The notes below the pieces were generated by a model. It was not told where the DNA came from. It worked only from the letters and a program-made list of their open reading frames with translations, and did no database searches. From Eubacteriales Family XIII. Incertae Sedis bacterium (GTDB lineage: Bacteria > Bacillota > Clostridia > Peptostreptococcales > Anaerovoracaceae): 17,512 bases of DNA. The position numbers and the translations under genes are program-made. Shown here in pieces: positions 13,353 to 17,512 of the stretch (position 1 is its first letter; each line of letters opens with the position of its first letter). The stretch spans positions 1 to 17,512 of the forward strand of contig JAIRSA010000054.1 in assembly GCA_031255695.1 (NCBI GenBank), given 5' to 3'.

Positions 13353-15717
13353 TGCGCTGTTTTCTGACGAAAAATTCAGCCTTATAAGGGAAGACTGCCT
13401 CCGGCTGCTCAAGGCAAACAATACCCCCGACCATGTGATCAGGCATTGCGAGACCGTTGCGGCGATCGCCGGGCGCGTGGCGCTGGCGCTTGCGGAGTCG
13501 GGCGCCAAGATCGACGCCGGGCTCGCATTCACCGCCGCCATGCTCCATGACATCGCCAGGACAGAGCCGGACCATGCGGATCTCGGCGCTGACATACTGA
13601 AGGAGAACGGGCTGGACGCGGCCGCAGACATAGTCAGGCGCCACATGTCCCACCATTTCCCCGACAGCCTGGACGACTTCACAGAGATCGACGCCGTGTG
13701 CATAGGCGACAGGACCGTCCGCGAAGACATGTTCGTCGGCTATGAAAAACGCATGGACGATGTCCTCGCTAGATGCGCCGGCAACGAAGCGGTGATCGCG
13801 AGGATAAAAAACGATGTCAAGAGAAGCAAAAGCATAATAGCGCAGCTAGAGGGGCGCATCGGCAATAGGCTGGAGCAGCTCGCCGGGCTCCCGGCGCCGA
13901 GCCTGGGCTCCTTCCTGCTGCAGGTCGAAAAGCCGGGAAGGTACGCGGGCGGCGAGCAGAATTCGGTGAAAAAGGACCTTTCGGCAGTCAGCCTGAGATT
14001 CGGGCTGGCATTCCCCGATCTATACGAGATCGGGATGTCGTGGCTCGGCATCCAGATCCTTTACCACCTCCTCAACAACATCGAATATGTCTACTGCGAA
14101 CGCGCCTTCGCGCCTGCCGCCGATATGGAAGGCCTGATGCGGGAAAACGGGGCGCCGCTGGCCACCATAGAGACGGGGTCCGCGCTGCATTCCCTTGATA
14201 TTGTCGGGTTTACCCTGCAATACGAGCTTTCGTTCACCAACATAATAAACATGCTCGATCTGGCCGGCATACCCGCGCTGAGCCGCAGCCGCGGCGCCGG
14301 GATGCCGCTGCTTGTCGCCGGCGGTCCCTGCGCCTTCAACCCAGAGCCGATCGCCGACTGTTTCGATATTGTCTTCATAGGCGACTGTGAAGCGACGCTG
14401 CCCGAATTCTGCGGGCTCTATCGCGAACACAAAAGCCGGGGCTTCGACAAGGCGGCCTTCCTGAGGGCGGCGGCGTCCATCGATGGCCTCTACGTCCCGG
14501 CATTCTACGAACCCGAATATGACGGCGGGCGCTTCAAGAGCCTCCGGAGGCTGGAGCCTGCCGCGCCTGAAATGATAATGAAAAGCATCGTGCCGAACCT
14601 TGAGAAAGCCTTCCTGCCCACCTCGCCGATAGTCCCGCTCATAGAGACCGTCCACGACAGGGCGGCCGTCGAGATATTCCGGGGCTGCACACGCGGGTGC
14701 AGGTTCTGCCAGGCCGGCATGATATACCGGCCGAACCGGGAGCGGTCGCAGACATGCATACAGAACGCGATCGAGGCGCAGCTAAAAAACACAGGGCACG
14801 ACGAGATCTCCCTGCTGTCGCTGTCAACCGGCGACTACTCAGGCCTGGAATTCCTAGCCAAACGCCTGTCCGAGTACTGCCGGCGCGAGAACGTCGCGCT
14901 TTCCATACCGTCACTGCGGCTCGACTCGTCCTCGCTGAAGATCCTCGAGGACATACAGAGCTACAAGAAGACCGGCCTGACCTTCGCCCCCGAAGCCGGG
15001 AGCCAGAGGCTCAGGGATGTCATAAACAAGACCATTACAGAGGACGAGATCCTAAATACAGTAAGCGAAGCGGCCTCCCTCGGATGGAAGCACATCAAAT
15101 TCTATTTCATGATAGGCCTGCCCACAGAGACGTACGACGACCTCGATGCCATCGTGGACATAGCCAGGCGCTCGATACAGGCAGCCAAGCTTCATGGGGG
15201 CGGGAAGGGCCATTTCTCGCTCACGGTCAGCGTCTCGAATTTCGTGCCCAAGCCGCATACGCCATTCCAGTGGGCCGCGCAGGACAGCCCCGATCTCCTG
15301 CTGGAGAAAAACCTCTACCTGAAGGAGCGGCTTGCCAAAGCCAAGGGCGTGAAGTTCCAGTACCACGACACACGGAGCAGCCACCTAGAAGGGCTGCTGG
15401 CGCGGGGGGGCAGGGAGATGCTCCCGGCGATAATCGCTGCGGCGCGGCGCGGGTGCAAGTTCGACAGCTGGCATGAGCATTTCAACTACGGGCTTTGGAT
15501 GGAAGCGCTGGAAGAGAGCGGCGTCCCGGCGGGAACAGGCGCATTGCCGATGTCCGCCGCGCTGCCATGGGATCATATAGGCACCGGCATCCGGAAGGAA
15601 TTCCTGATGGCGGAATGGGAGCGCGCCGCTGCCGGCCGCCAGACGCCGGACTGCCGCAAGCTCTGCATGAATTGCGGGCTCAGCTGCAAGAGGCCGGACG
15701 GGGATGGGGGAAAATGA
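13327..15717 (+). CDS. Fusion: HD-domain phosphohydrolase + TIGR03960-type B12-binding radical SAM protein
   Basis: This is a single 796-residue frame. ATG 13327 has AAGGA (13313-13317) at 9 nt and overlaps obgE by 26 nt; later ATGs (13342, 13345) lack a site. Residues about 1-180 are an HD domain with the metal ligands H40, H74-D75 (MLHDIAR) and probably D128, plus H83 and HMSHH around 106-110; such domains hydrolyse phosphate esters of nucleotides. From residue 196 (FLLQVEKPGRYAGGEQNSVKKD) to the end it is a complete TIGR03960-like protein of about 600 residues. It has a corrinoid-binding-like region, GGPCAFNPEPIAD, the radical-SAM cluster CTRGCRFC (C454, C458, C461), and a C-terminal CRKLCMNCGLSC cysteine set. 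The reaction is not known for the family. TIGR03960 proteins are normally stand-alone and paired with the gene that follows here. Confidence 0.88.
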   Translation: MSLLTMMNDALFSDEKFSLIREDCLRLLKANNTPDHVIRHCETVAAIAGRVALALAESGAKIDAGLAFTAAMLHDIARTEPDHADLGADILKENGLDAAADIVRRHMSHHFPDSLDDFTEIDAVCIGDRTVREDMFVGYEKRMDDVLARCAGNEAVIARIKNDVKRSKSIIAQLEGRIGNRLEQLAGLPAPSLGSFLLQVEKPGRYAGGEQNSVKKDLSAVSLRFGLAFPDLYEIGMSWLGIQILYHLLNNIEYVYCERAFAPAADMEGLMRENGAPLATIETGSALHSLDIVGFTLQYELSFTNIINMLDLAGIPALSRSRGAGMPLLVAGGPCAFNPEPIADCFDIVFIGDCEATLPEFCGLYREHKSRGFDKAAFLRAAASIDGLYVPAFYEPEYDGGRFKSLRRLEPAAPEMIMKSIVPNLEKAFLPTSPIVPLIETVHDRAAVEIFRGCTRGCRFCQAGMIYRPNRERSQTCIQNAIEAQLKNTGHDEISLLSLSTGDYSGLEFLAKRLSEYCRRENVALSIPSLRLDSSSLKILEDIQSYKKTGLTFAPEAGSQRLRDVINKTITEDEILNTVSEAASLGWKHIKFYFMIGLPTETYDDLDAIVDIARRSIQAAKLHGGGKGHFSLTVSVSNFVPKPHTPFQWAAQDSPDLLLEKNLYLKERLAKAKGVKFQYHDTRSSHLEGLLARGGREMLPAIIAAARRGCKFDSWHEHFNYGLWMEALEESGVPAGTGALPMSAALPWDHIGTGIRKEFLMAEWERAAAGRQTPDCRKLCMNCGLSCKRPDGDGGK

Positions 15718-16442
15718 GATACCTTATTAAATTCGAAAAAAAAGGCATGATGATATACATCTCCCATTTGGACACGCAGAGGCTCTTCCACCGCACGATG
15801 AAGCGCGCGGAACTCAGCCTGAAGTATTCGAGCGGCTTCAACCCACATCCAAAACTCAGCTTCGCCCAGCCGCTTTCGCTGGGGCATTCCTCTATTTCCG
15901 AATACGCCGAGTTCGAGGCGGGCGATCCGCCAATGCAGCCCGGCGAAATAAAGGAAAGGCTCAACCGGCTCCTCCCCGAAGGCTTTAAAGTCGTGGAGGC
16001 CTGGACGCTGCCGCCAGACGCACGGCCTGCGGCGGCACAGGTGGGCGCAGCGAAATACCACCTGGAAATACCGTTTTTCTTCTCCTATATGACCGCGATT
16101 ATGGAATTCTTCGGAAACGAATCTATAATCGTGCAGAAAAAACATAAAAAGACAGGAAGGGTTGAAGACAAGAATATCCGCCCCCAGATAATCAATCTGA
16201 AGCCGGTTTTAGTTGACAATAGCACTATTATGTTAACTGCTTCCCTGCATTGCGGCAGCGCTTCCAACCTGAACCCGGAGGCCATGCTGGAAAGCTTCTA
16301 TAGATGCAGCCGCCGTGCATATGACCGCAACACGGTCAAAATAGAGCGCGTTGCCCTGCTGGGGTGGGCGAAGGACGAACTCCTTCCGCTCGAATACCTG
16401 TGCCATGGCTTCATCCCGCAGCAACAGATGCAGCACCCATGA
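15714..16442 (+). CDS. TIGR03936/DUF2344 radical-SAM-linked protein
   Basis: The product has 242 residues. ATG 15714 overlaps the stop of the radical-SAM gene (ATGA), with a GGGGG ribosome site at 15706-15710, so translation is coupled. It starts MRYLIKFEKKGMMIYISHLD and contains LKYSSGFNPHPKLSFAQPLSLG, the hallmark of the DUF2344 family, which is nearly always encoded next to a TIGR03960 radical SAM protein. Function is unknown; a partner in RNA or cofactor modification has been assumed from context only. In many Clostridia the pair lies upstream of rng and rplU; here it follows obgE and no rng is seen. A stretch at about 16070-16240 is noticeably more AT-rich than the rest of the gene, with no frame break. 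Confidence 0.9.
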   Translation: MRYLIKFEKKGMMIYISHLDTQRLFHRTMKRAELSLKYSSGFNPHPKLSFAQPLSLGHSSISEYAEFEAGDPPMQPGEIKERLNRLLPEGFKVVEAWTLPPDARPAAAQVGAAKYHLEIPFFFSYMTAIMEFFGNESIIVQKKHKKTGRVEDKNIRPQIINLKPVLVDNSTIMLTASLHCGSASNLNPEAMLESFYRCSRRAYDRNTVKIERVALLGWAKDELLPLEYLCHGFIPQQQMQHP

Positions 16443-16496
16443 TGGTGCAGCCGTTTTGCACGAAAAACAGGGAAATACAGCCGATTCGCTCCAAGT

Positions 16497-16525
16497 CTGG
16501 CACGGCGGGGCTGCCGTCCTGCCAG
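16497..16525. other. Hairpin downstream of the obgE operon
   Basis: CTGGCA (16497-16502) pairs with TGCCAG (16520-16525), and CGGC (16503-16506) with GCCG (16513-16516), leaving a 3-nt bulge and a 6-nt loop. It could stop or stabilise the upstream transcript, but no T tract follows. A smaller stem, GTGCA/TGCAC (16445-16461), lies just after the stop. The rest of 16443-16610 shows no gene. Confidence 0.4.
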
Positions 16526-16610
16526 CTGGCGGAAATCCGGGCCGTAACAGCAGACAACTGTAACGGTGGACAAAAAGAGAAAAAAGAAACGGCGAGTTTC
16601 ATTACATATA

Positions 16611-16639
16611 TTGACATATTATGAAAAATGTTGTATCGT
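16611..16639 (+). promoter_or_regulatory. Promoter of comEA
   Basis: A perfect TTGACA (16611-16616) is 17 bp from TATCGT (16634-16639), which matches TATAAT at four of six positions. The region is AT-rich, like other promoters in this window, and precedes comEA by about 45 nt. No ComK-type box was recognised. Confidence 0.6.
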
Positions 16640-16685
16640 ATACCTTGCGAGCAGTTTAGCTTTTGTTGGAACTTGAGGTATCGAT

Positions 16686-17512
16686 ATGAATTTTGAATCT
16701 ATGCTCAATATGGCCCTGCGGCACCGCGCCATCCTGATCAAAGCCCTTATCGCCTTGGTCCTGCTCATATGCGCCACGGCTACATACCTGAACAAGACGG
16801 CCGGCGACGACGCCGTCACTGTGATCGCAGGCACGGAGGAGGCCGGGCCCGCCGGCAGCGGGCAGGACGGCGCTGCCGGAAGCGTTGGCGGGGACGATGG
16901 CGCTGGCATTGTGGCCGGCAATGGGGTAGGGGGCACCGGCGAAAGTGCCGGCCCTAACACAGGCGATGACGCCGCAGGCAACGGCACAGACGGCGGCAGC
17001 GCAGCTGCCGTAAGCGCGGCGCAGCCCGCCACCATCGTGGTCGATGTCTCCGGCGCCGTCAACAACCCTTCGGTCTTTATATTGGACGAAGGGAGCCGCG
17101 TGTACGAAGCCTTGGAAGCGGCAGGCGGGCCTTCCGCCGACGCCGACATGCGCGAGATCAACCGGGCTACAGTGCTGAATGACGGCGACAGGCTCTATAT
17201 CCCGACCAAAGAAGAGATCGCCGCCGGCACGCCGACCCCAGGCACGGCCGGCATAGAAAAAAAGCAAGGGCTGTCCGGCACAGGCGCCCAGGGCGAAGCG
17301 CCCCAGCCCGGCAGCGGGCCCGGCGGGCTTATTAACATCAACACAGCCGACTCGAAGGCCCTACAGCAGCTGAACGGCGTCGGGCCTTCGACGGCAGAGA
17401 AGATCATCGAATACCGGACGCTGAACGGCGCGTTCAAACAGATAGAGGATATCCAGAACGTAAGCGGGATCGGGGCAAAGACATTCGAAAAACTCAAGAG
17501 CAAGATCACGGT
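16686..17512 (+). CDS. comEA: Competence DNA receptor ComEA (cut by window end)
   Basis: ComEA is a membrane-anchored, DNA-binding protein needed to take up transforming DNA. ATG 16686 has GAGG (16675-16678) at 7 nt. The 275 visible residues show an N-terminal membrane anchor (about 18-35, ILIKALIALVLLICATATYL), a Gly/Ala/Asp-rich low-complexity linker (about 40-115), and an SLBB domain (VDVSGAVNNPSVFIL to GDRLYIPTK, about 119-180). A second linker follows, then a helix-hairpin-helix pair (INTADSKALQQLNGVGPSTAEKII and FKQIEDIQNVSGIGAKTFEKL). The end reads LKSKIT plus two bases, and the family usually ends about there, so perhaps only one or a few residues are missing. comEB or comEC would be expected downstream, outside the window. 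The SLBB-plus-HhH order is the Firmicute form. Confidence 0.92.
   Translation, partial: MNFESMLNMALRHRAILIKALIALVLLICATATYLNKTAGDDAVTVIAGTEEAGPAGSGQDGAAGSVGGDDGAGIVAGNGVGGTGESAGPNTGDDAAGNGTDGGSAAAVSAAQPATIVVDVSGAVNNPSVFILDEGSRVYEALEAAGGPSADADMREINRATVLNDGDRLYIPTKEEIAAGTPTPGTAGIEKKQGLSGTGAQGEAPQPGSGPGGLININTADSKALQQLNGVGPSTAEKIIEYRTLNGAFKQIEDIQNVSGIGAKTFEKLKSKIT

Noticed and set aside
13342..13911. The HD part and the radical-SAM part as two separate genes
   Set aside because: The frame is continuous with no stop, and no ATG/GTG/TTG with a good ribosome site was found at the domain junction; AGAGGGG (13848-13854) is followed in frame by ATC, not a normal start.
16213..16231. Internal promoter in the TIGR03936 gene (TTGACA with TATTAT)
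   Set aside because: The two boxes are only 7 bp apart, and nothing TATAAT-like is at 16-18 bp.

Overview
The window looks like a chromosomal segment of a GC-rich Clostridia-type Firmicute. The uppP, ftsK, rimO, pgsA, cinA, recA order, the rplU-rpmA-obg cluster, a ComEA with an SLBB domain and an L21-type leader all point that way. Species cannot be named from the sequence. Every gene I can support is on the + strand. Coding DNA from about 2.9 kb onward is GC-rich, while promoters sit in short, sharply AT-rich islands. Despite the GC content, ATA (Ile) and AGG (Arg) codons are common.

Layout. 1-243: end of a cupin protein with a clean terminator. 244-575: non-coding, with a perfect short hairpin and a good sigma-A promoter. 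576-1487: a stand-alone Fic protein with an N-terminal helix-turn-helix. 1488-2044: a structured non-coding stretch with a large palindrome enclosing a promoter, a terminator-like hairpin about 40 nt downstream, and two related palindromic promoters before uppP. 2045-8064: uppP, ftsK, rimO, pgsA (lipid carrier recycling, chromosome translocation, ribosomal protein S12 methylthiolation, phosphatidylglycerol synthesis). 8126-10733: cinA and recA, recA with its own strong promoter. 10734-11045: repeats, a strong promoter and an L21-type leader. 11046-11822: rplU and rpmA. 12063-16442: obgE, an HD-domain/radical-SAM fusion and its TIGR03936-type partner, tightly coupled. 16443-16685: non-coding with a promoter. 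16686-17512: comEA, cut by the window end one or a few residues before its expected terminus.

How the genes relate. Most are housekeeping genes for envelope lipid supply, chromosome segregation and repair, and ribosome assembly or modification (RimO, L21, L27, Obg). cinA, recA and comEA form a competence/recombination theme. The first 2 kb (cupin, Fic) look more accessory.

Most notable: (i) an HD domain fused in frame to a full-length TIGR03960-type radical SAM protein; (ii) no Prp protease gene between rplU and rpmA, together with an L27 that lacks the N-terminal extension Prp would cleave; (iii) RimO interrupted by a minisatellite-encoded Ala/Gln/Thr insert, part of a wider pattern of low-complexity expansions in FtsK, RimO, L21 and ComEA; (iv) palindromic promoter elements in 1582-1975, one of which may drive a roughly 75-nt RNA. 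I see no CRISPR array, tRNA, rRNA, transposase or obvious multi-gene defence system.
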